Positions 9,140-17,769 of a stretch of 64,000 bases of DNA are shown piece by piece. The notes below the pieces were generated by a model. It made no database searches, was not told where the DNA came from, and saw only the letters and a program-made list of their open reading frames with translations. Made by a program: the position numbers and the translations under genes. The DNA is from Natrinema marinum (lineage in GTDB: Archaea > Halobacteriota > Halobacteria > Halobacteriales > Natrialbaceae). The stretch is taken from NCBI RefSeq assembly GCF_024296685.1, contig NZ_CP100763.1:2914001-2978000 (forward strand), given 5' to 3'. Each line of letters begins with the position of its first letter. The stretch's first letter is position 1.

Positions 9140-9697
9140 TTACGACATTTCGGTGTCAGAATGTTCTTTCCGGTGGCAGTTCGCACAGAGAACGATACAC
9201 TTCTCGATCTCGTTTTCGATTCGGTCTTTCGCGTATCCGAAGGCGATCATCTTCCCGACAGCCATTTCTTTTCGCCCCTCGTCGACGTGATGGAAGTCGA
9301 GGCAGACCGGGTTCGTCTCGTCACAGCGAGCACAACCGCCACGCATTCGTTGCAGTCGGTTCGCCCAAGCCCTGTGTGATTCTCGCCTTTCGAGCGAACG
9401 CTCGGTATTCCAGTCGGCGTTTTTATAGTGCCACCGCTGGTCGACGGAAAGCTCCTCCCACGACGTTCCGTCGGGAAGATCGACATCGTCCGGCTTCGAA
9501 CCGACGCGTGCCCCTCTCGAGGGGTTTGTCTGTAGCCCCGCCATCTCTTTCGCGTCGTTCCACCCGCCACACGTCCGAATGATCGTCGCGGAAGCCGGTG
9601 TCAGCCCTAGTTCCTCGTACTGTGCTTTCGTCGGCGATTCGCCGAGGCGATCGGCCGCCTCCTGCAGCGCCTCGAGGCACTCGTCTTCCGTCGTCAC
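9140..9697 (-). CDS. HNH endonuclease with homing-endonuclease-associated repeat
   Basis: About 185 residues from a GTG at 9697 (reading TTEDECLEALQEAADRLG); an ATG at 9799 would add 34 residues but would leave only 8 bases to the divergent purO start. The N-terminal part (ESPTKAQYEELGLTPASAT then TCGGWNDAKEMAGL) matches the short helical repeat found with homing endonucleases. The C-terminal part has zinc knuckles CARC and CANC, and DFHHVDEGRKE with CIVLCANCHRKEH, the HNH nuclease core. It probably cuts DNA. It sits next to tRNA-Gln, but I found no duplicated tRNA end or other sign of an integrated element. Confidence 0.8.
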   Translation of the reverse strand: MTTEDECLEALQEAADRLGESPTKAQYEELGLTPASATIIRTCGGWNDAKEMAGLQTNPSRGARVGSKPDDVDLPDGTSWEELSVDQRWHYKNADWNTERSLERRESHRAWANRLQRMRGGCARCDETNPVCLDFHHVDEGRKEMAVGKMIAFGYAKDRIENEIEKCIVLCANCHRKEHSDTEMS

Positions 9698-9807
9698 ACC
9701 GCCGTTGGCCGCGGCATCGCCTATAAATTCGCAGACGATAGGAGCGATGTTCGCCCCCTCGAGCGCGAACCGACATCCCTTTTCCCCTCTCGCGTCCATC
9801 CCCGAAT

Positions 9808-10398
9808 ATGTACGTCGGACGATTCGTCGTCGTCGGCCCCGATGTCGGGGCGTACCGCGTGTCGTCGCGGTCGTTCCCGAACCGCGAGATCACCGCTCGA
9901 GAGGAGGCGCTCACGGTCGGTCCCACCGAAGACGCTCCCGAGACGGACAACCCCTACGTCTCCTACAACTGCCTCCGCGTCGTCGAGACGCCGACGGGCG
10001 AGACCGCGACGTTCGGTAACGGCTCGCACGTCGATCCGATCGCGGAGAAACTCGAGTTGGGCTATCCCGCCCGCGATGCGCTGGCCGAGAGCCTGCTGGC
10101 GCTCGACTACGAGAAAGACGACTACGACACGCCCCGGATCGCGGCGACGATCGGCGGCGGTGGCGAGGCGCTGATCGGTACGATCCGGAAGGACGCGCTG
10201 CTGGTCGAGACCGTCGATGAGCCGACGCTGGTCGCGACCTACGAGAAAGACGCGCCGGAGCCGATCGAACTCGAGGCGGGAAGCGCCGAGGACGCGGCGA
10301 CGGAGGCCTACGACCTCGAGTTCGAACACGCAGTGTGTGCGGCCGGCGTGGCCCGAACCGAGGACGGGTTCGAGACGGCACTCGAGAACGGCGACTGA
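9808..10398 (+). CDS. purO: Archaeal IMP cyclohydrolase PurO
   Basis: 196 residues beginning [20 protein letters not shown] and containing [28 protein letters not shown] and the glycine run [12 protein letters not shown], the pattern of archaeal PurO. It closes the ring of FAICAR to IMP, the last step of de novo purine synthesis, replacing the cyclohydrolase half of bacterial PurH. It is cytoplasmic and is probably transcribed alone. The start leaves little room for a 5' leader, so the transcript is likely leaderless. Confidence 0.92.
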   Translation: MYVGRFVVVGPDVGAYRVSSRSFPNREITAREEALTVGPTEDAPETDNPYVSYNCLRVVETPTGETATFGNGSHVDPIAEKLELGYPARDALAESLLALDYEKDDYDTPRIAATIGGGGEALIGTIRKDALLVETVDEPTLVATYEKDAPEPIELEAGSAEDAATEAYDLEFEHAVCAAGVARTEDGFETALENGD

Positions 10399-10510
10399 GT
10401 TCCGAGCCTCCCTCGTGAACTGCTGTCTTCGTTCAGTGTCCGGATGCGTACACGTAGCGTCGTGCAATGATGAGGCCAACGACGCACCCTGCTACCGTGG
10501 ACACGGGGGA

Positions 10511-10626
10511 TTGCCACGTCCTCCCCAGCCGATTCACTCGGTCACTGCGTTCCCTCGTTTATCCCTCGCACGGCTTCCTGCTGCGGTTCGCCGGTGACTC
10601 ACCGCAGCACAGCGCGCGCCACCGCA
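10511..10626 (+). repeat. Interspersed repeat, copy B
   Basis: Begins TTGCCACGTCCTCCCCAGCC and ends CAGCGCGCGCCACCGCA. The core differs in sequence from copy A (TCACTCGGTCACTGCGTTCC) while both ends are nearly identical. The gene-free stretch 10399-10735 holds this repeat; AT-richer sequence around 10700-10725 may serve the next gene. I see nothing else there. Confidence 0.75.
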
Positions 10627-10735
10627 CGGCGGTGGACTAGCCCGGAGTGACGTGTAGTTCCCATCGGTGCCCACAGTCGGGTTCGGGGCGACTACCGGAT
10701 AACCTACAAATCCCTCGCGGCTCTTACCCTCGAGC

Positions 10736-11404
10736 ATGAAGGTCGGACTCATTTCGGATATCCATGGCAATCGGGTCGCCCTCGAGGCCGTCCTCGCGGA
10801 CATGCCAGCGGTCGACGCGCTGTACTGCGCCGGCGACGTGGTCGGCTACAACCCCTGGCCGGCGGACTGCGTCGACGAGTTGCGGGAACGGAACGTGCCG
10901 ACGGTGATGGGCAACCACGACGCCGCGGTCGCCGCGGAGACCCCCTTCCGGTTCAACGGGATGGCCAAAGCGGGCGTCGAGCACGCGAAGAATCAGCTCT
11001 CGGAGGGGCACCTCGAGTGGCTCGCTTCGCTGCCCGGCGAGCGCTGCGAGTGCGACGGACGGGTGAAACTCGTCCACGGGCATCCGGACGATCCCGACCG
11101 GTACACCCGGTATACGTACCCCAGAGAGTTCTCGCCCCGAATGCTCGGCGACGAAGACGTGCTGGTGCTCGGCCACACCCACGTCCAGGGCGCAAAGCAG
11201 TTCGCGGAGGGAATCGTGGTCAACCCCGGCAGCGTCGGCCAGCCTCGCGACGGCGATCCGCGGGCGGGCTACGCCGTCGTCGATCTGGATGCCCTGACCG
11301 TCGACACTCACCGCGTCGAGTACGATATCGAGGCGGTCCAGGAGGCGGTCGGCGAGGCCGGCCTCCCCGACCGCATCGGAACGCGGCTGGCTCGCGGCGA
11401 GTGA
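10736..11404 (+). CDS. Metallophosphoesterase, YfcE/DUF2437-type
   Basis: 222 residues with all calcineurin-like metal motifs: SDIHGN (residues 7-12), GDVVGYNPWP, MGNHDAAV, HGHPDD and GHTHVQG, then NPGSVGQPRDG. This is a binuclear-metal phosphodiesterase of the compact YfcE-like group. The substrate is unknown; relatives cleave phosphodiester bonds in nucleotides or model substrates. Length is normal and the protein should be cytoplasmic. It stands alone between repeat B and cysE. Confidence 0.88.
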   Translation: MKVGLISDIHGNRVALEAVLADMPAVDALYCAGDVVGYNPWPADCVDELRERNVPTVMGNHDAAVAAETPFRFNGMAKAGVEHAKNQLSEGHLEWLASLPGERCECDGRVKLVHGHPDDPDRYTRYTYPREFSPRMLGDEDVLVLGHTHVQGAKQFAEGIVVNPGSVGQPRDGDPRAGYAVVDLDALTVDTHRVEYDIEAVQEAVGEAGLPDRIGTRLARGE

Positions 11405-11604
11405 GCCGCGAGGGGGCGAAACGAATCTTTTTACACTGCTCCCACGGCTACGTTCGGCTATGGTAGCCACCGGCCCCACCGCGTGTCTCGACAGGAACTA
11501 TCCGCGTCGCGCCGCGGGCCGGTGTTGTCGGTCGCCGACGCGGTCGTCGGGTCGCGGCCAGCGGCGTCGCGAGATCGAGTCCGCGGTGGCGATCGGCGAG
11601 GGCG

Positions 11605-12114
11605 ATGTGTAGGCGCATCCGCGAAGACGTGCGCGCGATGTGCGAACGCGATCCCGCCGCGACAGGGTGGCTCGAGGTCCTGCTCGGCTATCCGGGGCTG
11701 CACGCCGTCTGGATGCACCTACTGTGTCACCGGCTCTGGAACGCCGGCTTCGGGCTGACCGCGCGGCTGCTCTCGAACCTCGTGCGATTCCTAACGGGCG
11801 TGGAGATCCATCCGGCCGCCGAGATCGGCCGCCGGGTGACGATCGATCACGGAATGGGCGTCGTCATCGGCGAGACGGCCGAGATCGGCGATGACGTCCA
11901 CATGTACCACGGGGTCACCCTCGGCGGCGACGCGAACGAACCGGTCAAGCGACATCCCACGGTCGAATCGGGCGCACAGTTGGGCGCGAACGCGACGCTG
12001 CTGGGCGACATCACGATCGGCGAGGACGCGGCCGTCGGCGCCGGCTCGGTCGTCACGGGGGACGTAGAACCAGGCGCGACCGTCGTCGGCGTGCCGGCGG
12101 AGCGAGTGGACTGA
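11605..12114 (+). CDS. cysE: Serine O-acetyltransferase (EpsC/CysE type)
   Basis: 169 residues. After a short helical part ([35 protein letters not shown]) comes the left-handed beta-helix of hexapeptide repeats: [39 protein letters not shown], then [21 protein letters not shown]. His residues in DHG and YHG fit the catalytic sites. It makes O-acetylserine from serine and acetyl-CoA for cysteine synthesis. It is of the short archaeal/Gram-positive length. The upstream 200 bases contain TCTTTTTAC near 11430, a possible promoter. The island begins 12 bases after its stop. Confidence 0.9.
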   Translation: MCRRIREDVRAMCERDPAATGWLEVLLGYPGLHAVWMHLLCHRLWNAGFGLTARLLSNLVRFLTGVEIHPAAEIGRRVTIDHGMGVVIGETAEIGDDVHMYHGVTLGGDANEPVKRHPTVESGAQLGANATLLGDITIGEDAAVGAGSVVTGDVEPGATVVGVPAERVD

Positions 12115-12167
12115 GAAATCGGCGGTGACGGTCCGCCGGCAACGAGACATCCTTCGACCAGGCCGAG

Positions 12168-15128
12168 GTGACGATTCCGATCGACGAGGGCGCGCTCGAG
12201 CGAACCGATGGAAACCTGTCGGTCTACAAGTGGGATCCGAGCACAGACGGGCGGTGGCACAAGGTCGAGACCGAGATCGACGCGGACAATCTGACGGCGA
12301 CGACCAACGTCTCTTCGTTCTCGTTCTTCACGATACTCGAGTCCTCGTTCATCCCGTCAACCGGGGACAAAACGGCGCTCGAGTGGCCCCAACTCGAGGA
12401 TTTCGAGTCGGCAGCGAGATGGGATCAGGAGGGGAACGTTTCGGTCACCGACGGCCACGTAACGCTCGCTAGCGAGGCCGAGAACAGCAATGGCGGTGGC
12501 GGCGGTGGTATCGGCGGCGGTGACGACGGTGACAGCGGAAGTGGCGACGGGGGCGATACCGGTGACGATCCACCGGAAATCTGTCTGCCGATCGTCGGCT
12601 GTTGGTCGGTTCCGTGGCTCCCCTTCTCGTCCGCGTCGGCCACGGAGACGGCGTCCGAGGTTGCGACGCAGGGCAGCGGCGAGAGTGCACGGCTCACCCG
12701 CACGTTCGAAATTCCGGCCGGCGCGGAGCGCGTCTGGTTCGAGACTCGTGCCTCGAGTACTGTCTCGGAGGGGAGCACTGCGATCGTCGTGACCGGCGAG
12801 TCCGACACCGAAATCATCGACGTGAACGAGCAGGGGTCGACGGGCTGGCAGACCCACGAGGCGGACTTGTCGGCGTTCGCGGGCGAAGAAGTGACGGTAC
12901 AGCTCGAGACCCAGGGGACCGCCGAACTGACGGTCGATTACGTCGGGACCCTCGTCGACTCCAGCGGGAGCGGCTTCCCGGACGAAGTCGAGAAGCTGGA
13001 TCTCAGGATGCCCGCTGGCGGCGACGGCGTCGTCGGCACACCGCTCGATCTGGATCCGACACAGGCGGATACGAGCGGTAACGGCCTTCGCGACAGCGAG
13101 GTCGTCGACATCGAGTGGCGGTACGAAGAGTACGATGCAGGGAAACAGATACTCGCAGCGGAGGTCACCGGTGCCAAAGCTCACCCCGCGCGGATCGATA
13201 CGACGAGTGACGGGCTGACGGATAGACAGCAACTCGAGGGCTGGGAGGTCGAGGTTATCGACAACCACGATGCTGCTACGGAATTACACAAGATCAATAC
13301 CGATGAAGATGATAATCGGGATTCCTTACAATTCTTCGAGACACAGACGGTAAAGGCGAATCCGCTGGTCAACAACTCAGACCACGACAGTCTCTCTGAC
13401 GTTAGGGAAGCGGACCTCGGAACCGATCCAGAATCGAGAGACACGACTGGTGATGGGATCAGTGATGACGAGGCACTCGAGTCAGTTCGCGAAGATCCGA
13501 CGGTGTTTACCACGACACCCCCAAAGGCACGGTTAGTAGACTATCGACAGTGGTCGGAACCGCCGAGCTTTGATTGGGACCCTGGGCTGGAGTTACCCGA
13601 TACCGAGGGTCCAAAATGGTACTTCGAGTATACCTTTGTTGTTGAGGACAAGGCTGGCATTGCTGAATACGAAGTAACACGCGAAGGTACAACAATCGCT
13701 AGTGGCGGAAGATATTGTCCTAATGTTATCTCTGGCGTCGCGCCCTACGAATCCCTCTGGGAGGGCTCGATGACCGCTCTGCGGGGGTCAAAGTCGGAAA
13801 TCTACGTCGAAGATGTTCACGGGAACTCCCAGCGAAAGCTGCTCTATGCGCAGACATCGGTCTACGGAAATCTTGCCAAAGAGGGGGTCCCCGCTCAGGA
13901 TGTGGGCCGACTTTCAGGATTCACCCACAGTGCATCCGAACTTCCGGAGTTAGTCCACTTGGTGTTGACACAACCTGTCGAGACAGGAAACGCAATCTAT
14001 GCGTTCCGCAAGGGAATTGGTGTAGAGTTATTACAGCAATTAATTTCAAATCTGCCTGCGAGTGTTCGCGATCAACAGCGTCTAGACAACCCCTACACCG
14101 ACGGAAATAGCGCCTGTGACCCTGGAGATACGAAGTGTCTGCAGTACGCACAGGGCTGGTATGAGGGATACGTTGTCCATTTCGTCGCTTCCGTAGCGTA
14201 TGGAGGCACTATTACGAGAGGGATCAGCAAAGCAACGGGGGTCTCAAAGCGGCTCAAAGCCGCACGGAAAGCTTACACACCCACGTTACGCGTCACGCGT
14301 GTATCGAAAACGGGGCGTGTATCACAGAAGGTGCTTGCTGATGGTGGCCGCCGAATAACGCTGCCTGATGGTGGTCGGATAGTCGACAATGTCCCGAAAG
14401 TGAGTACTGCAGGAAAAACAGCGGCGATCGTGAAGCGGCTTGACGATGTCGATACAGCAGTACTGAAGAAACTAGATGGGGCGCAGCGAACAGAGTTGTT
14501 GCGCCACCTCGGACGCTATCAGAACGGTGTTCGGCTCGTTGATGATCTCGGTCCGCAACGCACGGACGAATTCTTCTCCCTGTCGGTGCGACAGACAGAC
14601 AACGCACAGCTTCGGGAGAACTTGTTCCGATTACACGGCCAGGGCGTCTCGTCAGCCAAGATCGATCGATTCGTTCAGAACGCTGATGAGTTGCAAGGGA
14701 CAACCGGTCTTTCGGATGTCGTCGAGAGCATAGTGCGAGGCGGAGGAAAGAAGAACTTCCGAGGAGCGGCTGCCGAAGCTGATGTCGCAGCGACGATTAA
14801 ACGAAGTAATACACGCCAGATCGTTCAGCTTTCACGTGATATCTCAGTTGACGGTGTTGGATCGTCTGAACTCGACCTCGTGCTAAGAGACGGGACGACG
14901 ATAGAAATAAAGTCGGGAGACCTGAAGCTAGATCCAACCCAGAAAGGTGTACAGCAACGTCGGTTCAATCGCCTGGCGAACCAGCTAACTGTTCACCAGC
15001 AGTACCGCAGAGCGAATATGCAGGGAGGTAAGGGATACGTGATCATCAGAGGAAAAACAAGCAAACGAGTTGATCAACTGATCAGTGACCGAGACCTTCT
15101 GCAGACGACAGTAGAGGAACTCATCTGA
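12168..15128 (+). CDS. 5'-truncated polymorphic toxin: TSP3-like repeats plus PD-(D/E)XK nuclease tip
   Basis: 986 residues from a GTG at 12168, but the frame is open back to a stop at 12126 and begins mid-domain (FDQAEVTIPIDEGALER). No signal peptide or ribosome site precedes it, so the real N-terminus is missing. Order: end of a haloarchaeal surface-protein domain (1-68), a Gly/Asp linker (about 104-125), a beta-rich region (about 150-265), calcium-type repeats such as DTSGNGLRDSE, DTTSDGLTDRQ and DTTGDGISDDEALE (about 270-430), a helical part, and a C-terminal nuclease-like tip with RGAAAEAD, SELDLVLRDG and TIEIKSG. This layout matches polymorphic toxins. The stop abuts the next start, the usual toxin-immunity layout. 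Target and activity are inferred. Confidence 0.8.
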   Translation: MTIPIDEGALERTDGNLSVYKWDPSTDGRWHKVETEIDADNLTATTNVSSFSFFTILESSFIPSTGDKTALEWPQLEDFESAARWDQEGNVSVTDGHVTLASEAENSNGGGGGGIGGGDDGDSGSGDGGDTGDDPPEICLPIVGCWSVPWLPFSSASATETASEVATQGSGESARLTRTFEIPAGAERVWFETRASSTVSEGSTAIVVTGESDTEIIDVNEQGSTGWQTHEADLSAFAGEEVTVQLETQGTAELTVDYVGTLVDSSGSGFPDEVEKLDLRMPAGGDGVVGTPLDLDPTQADTSGNGLRDSEVVDIEWRYEEYDAGKQILAAEVTGAKAHPARIDTTSDGLTDRQQLEGWEVEVIDNHDAATELHKINTDEDDNRDSLQFFETQTVKANPLVNNSDHDSLSDVREADLGTDPESRDTTGDGISDDEALESVREDPTVFTTTPPKARLVDYRQWSEPPSFDWDPGLELPDTEGPKWYFEYTFVVEDKAGIAEYEVTREGTTIASGGRYCPNVISGVAPYESLWEGSMTALRGSKSEIYVEDVHGNSQRKLLYAQTSVYGNLAKEGVPAQDVGRLSGFTHSASELPELVHLVLTQPVETGNAIYAFRKGIGVELLQQLISNLPASVRDQQRLDNPYTDGNSACDPGDTKCLQYAQGWYEGYVVHFVASVAYGGTITRGISKATGVSKRLKAARKAYTPTLRVTRVSKTGRVSQKVLADGGRRITLPDGGRIVDNVPKVSTAGKTAAIVKRLDDVDTAVLKKLDGAQRTELLRHLGRYQNGVRLVDDLGPQRTDEFFSLSVRQTDNAQLRENLFRLHGQGVSSAKIDRFVQNADELQGTTGLSDVVESIVRGGGKKNFRGAAAEADVAATIKRSNTRQIVQLSRDISVDGVGSSELDLVLRDGTTIEIKSGDLKLDPTQKGVQQRRFNRLANQLTVHQQYRRANMQGGKGYVIIRGKTSKRVDQLISDRDLLQTTVEELI

Positions 15129-15824
15129 ATGACCGAATGTCACCATACTCTTGAAATCGTCCCTAGCCAGCCCCTGTCAAATTCAGAACAGCACGAGTAC
15201 CTCGAGTGGGCGTGTCATAGGTGGTGTCACGATTCTTCATCTGTGCGGTATTCGTGTCCGGCTACCGATGTCTGGTTCGATGAGGAAGTGCCCTTGTCAC
15301 ATGCGGTAAACGCGATTGTCACGCACGGTTCGGGAACGATCACTGGTCTTCAGAGCGACGGCCTGGCATTCACCATTTCGATCGGGATGGGTTCGCTCGA
15401 AGGAGTAGACAGCATGACGGTCTCAACGGAAGAATCAACGTTCAAATCCGCTTCGACGACTGGCGACCGTGGAGATCGCGTTGACGAATGGGTCAGTCTC
15501 ATGAAGTTGTTCTACAAGCGATTCGATGCGGTGCTCGCATTCGCGACGATTGAATCCGTCGACGAGGCCGGAACAGGTGAACTCGAATTTCGGTTAACGG
15601 CAGACGACGTTCGTAACCGCCGAATTTCGGATGTGTTCTGGCTTATGATCCTTGAATCTAAATTCGTCCAAGCGATCCAGTTGGAAGACGTATACAATGA
15701 TCCAAACGTCGAAATCGAAGTGCTAGCCGATGAAAGCCTGCTCGTTCAGTTCGTTGCCAACCCACTCGATTTTGGACCAGAACGTAAACGACAACTTCGG
15801 AAAATACTATTGAGCTCATCTTGA
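15129..15824 (+). CDS. Putative immunity protein 1 of the toxin locus
   Basis: 231 residues, no recognised domain and no signal peptide, so probably cytoplasmic. Its ATG follows the toxin stop with no gap, which suggests co-translation. Residues 55-85 (PLSHAVNAIVTHG then AFTISIGMG) and the last 70 (VFWLMILESKFVQAI, then LADESLLVQFVANP) align in order with the protein at 16936-17604, so the two are paralogues. The role as immunity protein is inferred from position, size and paralogy. Base composition is AT-richer than in core genes. Confidence 0.6.
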   Translation: MTECHHTLEIVPSQPLSNSEQHEYLEWACHRWCHDSSSVRYSCPATDVWFDEEVPLSHAVNAIVTHGSGTITGLQSDGLAFTISIGMGSLEGVDSMTVSTEESTFKSASTTGDRGDRVDEWVSLMKLFYKRFDAVLAFATIESVDEAGTGELEFRLTADDVRNRRISDVFWLMILESKFVQAIQLEDVYNDPNVEIEVLADESLLVQFVANPLDFGPERKRQLRKILLSSS

Positions 15825-15924
15825 TATGAGGTAACCCCTTTGGTTTATAGTATAGATAGTACCAACTCGAAGAATATACCAGCAGAATGTCGATAAAATG
15901 GTATTCGGATTTGAGATCTAGCTG

Positions 15925-16731
15925 ATGAGCGATTCGAAGCTGACGCACTCGTTCGTCCGGGACATCCGAACCAATCACAGTCAATTCATGGAGAATGAGA
16001 ATGAGGACCACGCGAGAGTTTCCACCGACAGCGGCGTCAATTGGGACTTCATCATTCCATCAGACGCGACTACGTGCTCCGAACAGTCGAACGAAATGAC
16101 GGAACTCTGTTCGAAGTTGTTGTGTTCGTTTGGTGAGTTCCTATTACCTGTCGGACTAACGTATCAGCTCCGAGTATATCCGAAGAATCAAAGCCTTCCA
16201 TATGGAGATAACACGTCCAAACCCACAGAAACGTATGTACGGGAATTGAGCGACGAATGTGGACTAACGGCCGATGATTTCATGACATCAACTCAGATTG
16301 ATCACTCGGGGTCACGATTCATTCCGCGAGTCCCATTCCATCACAATCGGCTCAAGGTTCGACTCAATAATAGCGATCAGTATATCGATCGAACGTACTG
16401 TATAGCATATAAGAAAGGAGAACCGGTAAATCGGGACCCAACGTGGGATCCGCTTGACCTCACTATCTCGTTCGCTCCGAATAGATATCACGACGATATC
16501 GATTCACCATATCTCTTTCATATCTCCGTTTCACTTCGTAGTGATATCTGGTTAGCGAAGACCGAACGAGGCGAAACTAATCGAGCGTATTTATCGGCGT
16601 TTCTCGGGCGCCTTTCTGATACTCTTCCAGTCGAGAAGGTGGATCGAGAAGTCTATTCTGCATCGGATATGTGGAACGATCTAGATATTCGATCGCTCGT
16701 CGGCAGTTTTGACCCGGAGGAGGTATATTGA
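15925..16731 (+). CDS. Unknown accessory protein in toxin-immunity locus
   Basis: 268 residues; I do not recognise the family. It has no signal peptide or membrane segment. There is mixed alpha/beta content, with YIDRTYCIAYKKGEP and LDLTISFAPNRYHDD in the middle and a C-terminal WNDLDIRSLVGSF. Cysteines are scattered without a zinc pattern. It lies 100 bases after immunity gene 1 on the same strand, in AT-rich DNA with CTAG sites, so it came with the island. It might be an unrelated immunity protein or a second effector fragment; neither can be shown here. Confidence 0.6.
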   Translation: MSDSKLTHSFVRDIRTNHSQFMENENEDHARVSTDSGVNWDFIIPSDATTCSEQSNEMTELCSKLLCSFGEFLLPVGLTYQLRVYPKNQSLPYGDNTSKPTETYVRELSDECGLTADDFMTSTQIDHSGSRFIPRVPFHHNRLKVRLNNSDQYIDRTYCIAYKKGEPVNRDPTWDPLDLTISFAPNRYHDDIDSPYLFHISVSLRSDIWLAKTERGETNRAYLSAFLGRLSDTLPVEKVDREVYSASDMWNDLDIRSLVGSFDPEEVY

Positions 16732-16811
16732 CAGTGAGCTCAACGCTCAAACAAACGAAAGCGTGGTACACAGTCAGTCGATGAAGAGTAGAAATGACTC
16801 CTGCCTTCTCC

Positions 16812-16920
16812 GGCTAATGATCGGGGCTCTAGATTCGTCCAAGCGATCCAGATGCCGAAATCGAAGTATTAGCCGACGAAATCCTACTCGTTCGATTCGT
16901 TGTCAACCCGTTCCAATCGA
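16812..16920 (+). pseudogene. Decayed copy of the 3' end of immunity gene 1
   Basis: The sequence follows 15640-15770 closely: TTCGTCCAAGCGATCCAG is shared exactly, then GAAATCGAAGT.TTAGCCGA and CGTTCGATTCGTTG.CAACCC follow with scattered changes. About 20 bases are missing after CGATCCAG, and one base is lost before TTCGTCC, so the frame is broken. It ends just before the start of the third gene of this group. It is the remnant of a third, tandem immunity gene. Confidence 0.75.
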
Positions 16921-16935
16921 AATCCAAGACCACCT

Positions 16936-17604
16936 ATGACGACTGAGTTTTTGGAAGTTCGGTTCTACATCCCCGATCGAGGGACGAGCGTCGACATAGC
17001 GGATTTGCTTCGCTACTGCGGTCGCACATTCGATCTATCCGGCGACGATCCCTCTACGACGCGGTGTCTCGGTCCGAACGCCGCCGGCGAATTTCCATCC
17101 GAACTCCCACTCGAGGACGCGATCGAACGCGTCAGTTCGGGGCGCCATGGAGTTCTCTGGTTCCAAACAGATGACATCGAGTTCGGAGTTTACATCCATC
17201 CTGACACCGACAGTCCGGCAACGGTAACAGTCTCAGTCCCCGATCACTACGTTCGGATCAGTCGGAGCGAGAACGTTCGAACGGTTGTCGACAATATCGT
17301 CATCCCACTGTACGAGTATACCGAACCAGTGTTCGTCTACGGTGGCACGTATCTCGAGGACTCTTCTCTCGACCGGAAACGTATCGAGACAGGATATATC
17401 GATCGGGCGTTCTGGCTACTCGCATTTGGACCACGGCTGGTACAGACGCTGGGCGAAGCGTGTCTCGAAGGGCTGACGACCGCTCGATTCACGGAACTCT
17501 CCGACGGTGGCCGTCTCCTCTTATTGAGCGACAATCCAAATACCTGTACCGAGACACAGCGATCGGACGCCGAGACGGTGCTTCTGGAGGAATGCGGACT
17601 ATAA
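16936..17604 (+). CDS. Putative immunity protein 2 (paralogue of protein 1)
   Basis: 222 residues from ATG at 16936 (MTTEFLEVRFYIPDRG). It has the same layout as the protein at 15129: an N-terminal strand-rich half, a PLEDAIERVSSGRHG segment matching PLSHAVNAIVTHGSG, an AFWLLAFGPRLVQTL segment matching VFWLMILESKFVQAI, and a final LSDGGRLLLLSDNP matching LADESLLVQFVANP. Identity looks low, so the pair is old or fast-evolving. No toxin gene precedes this copy directly; its immediate upstream neighbour is the remnant at 16812. Such orphan immunity genes are usual where toxin tips have been swapped. Confidence 0.6.
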   Translation: MTTEFLEVRFYIPDRGTSVDIADLLRYCGRTFDLSGDDPSTTRCLGPNAAGEFPSELPLEDAIERVSSGRHGVLWFQTDDIEFGVYIHPDTDSPATVTVSVPDHYVRISRSENVRTVVDNIVIPLYEYTEPVFVYGGTYLEDSSLDRKRIETGYIDRAFWLLAFGPRLVQTLGEACLEGLTTARFTELSDGGRLLLLSDNPNTCTETQRSDAETVLLEECGL

Positions 17605-17769
17605 CCAATCATCGTTATCTCAGGGTTGCGACAGGGTAGTACAAGTACCGCCCACGATCTCCATCAGAGGTAGACCGTGGCCTCCTGCAGACTGCAGATC
17701 TATGACTCACTCTATTTTTAAGTTCACATGTTGGATAGATTTCGTATACTCAGGAAGAGAATCCCTGCC

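Noticed and set aside
11460-11610. 49-codon frame before cysE (ATG at 11460)
   Set aside because: Arg/Ser-rich without family resemblance; it overlaps the cysE start out of frame. It could be leader sequence only.
16900-16935. TTG start of immunity gene 2 at 16900
   Set aside because: It lies in the decayed copy sequence; ATG at 16936 gives the start of homology.
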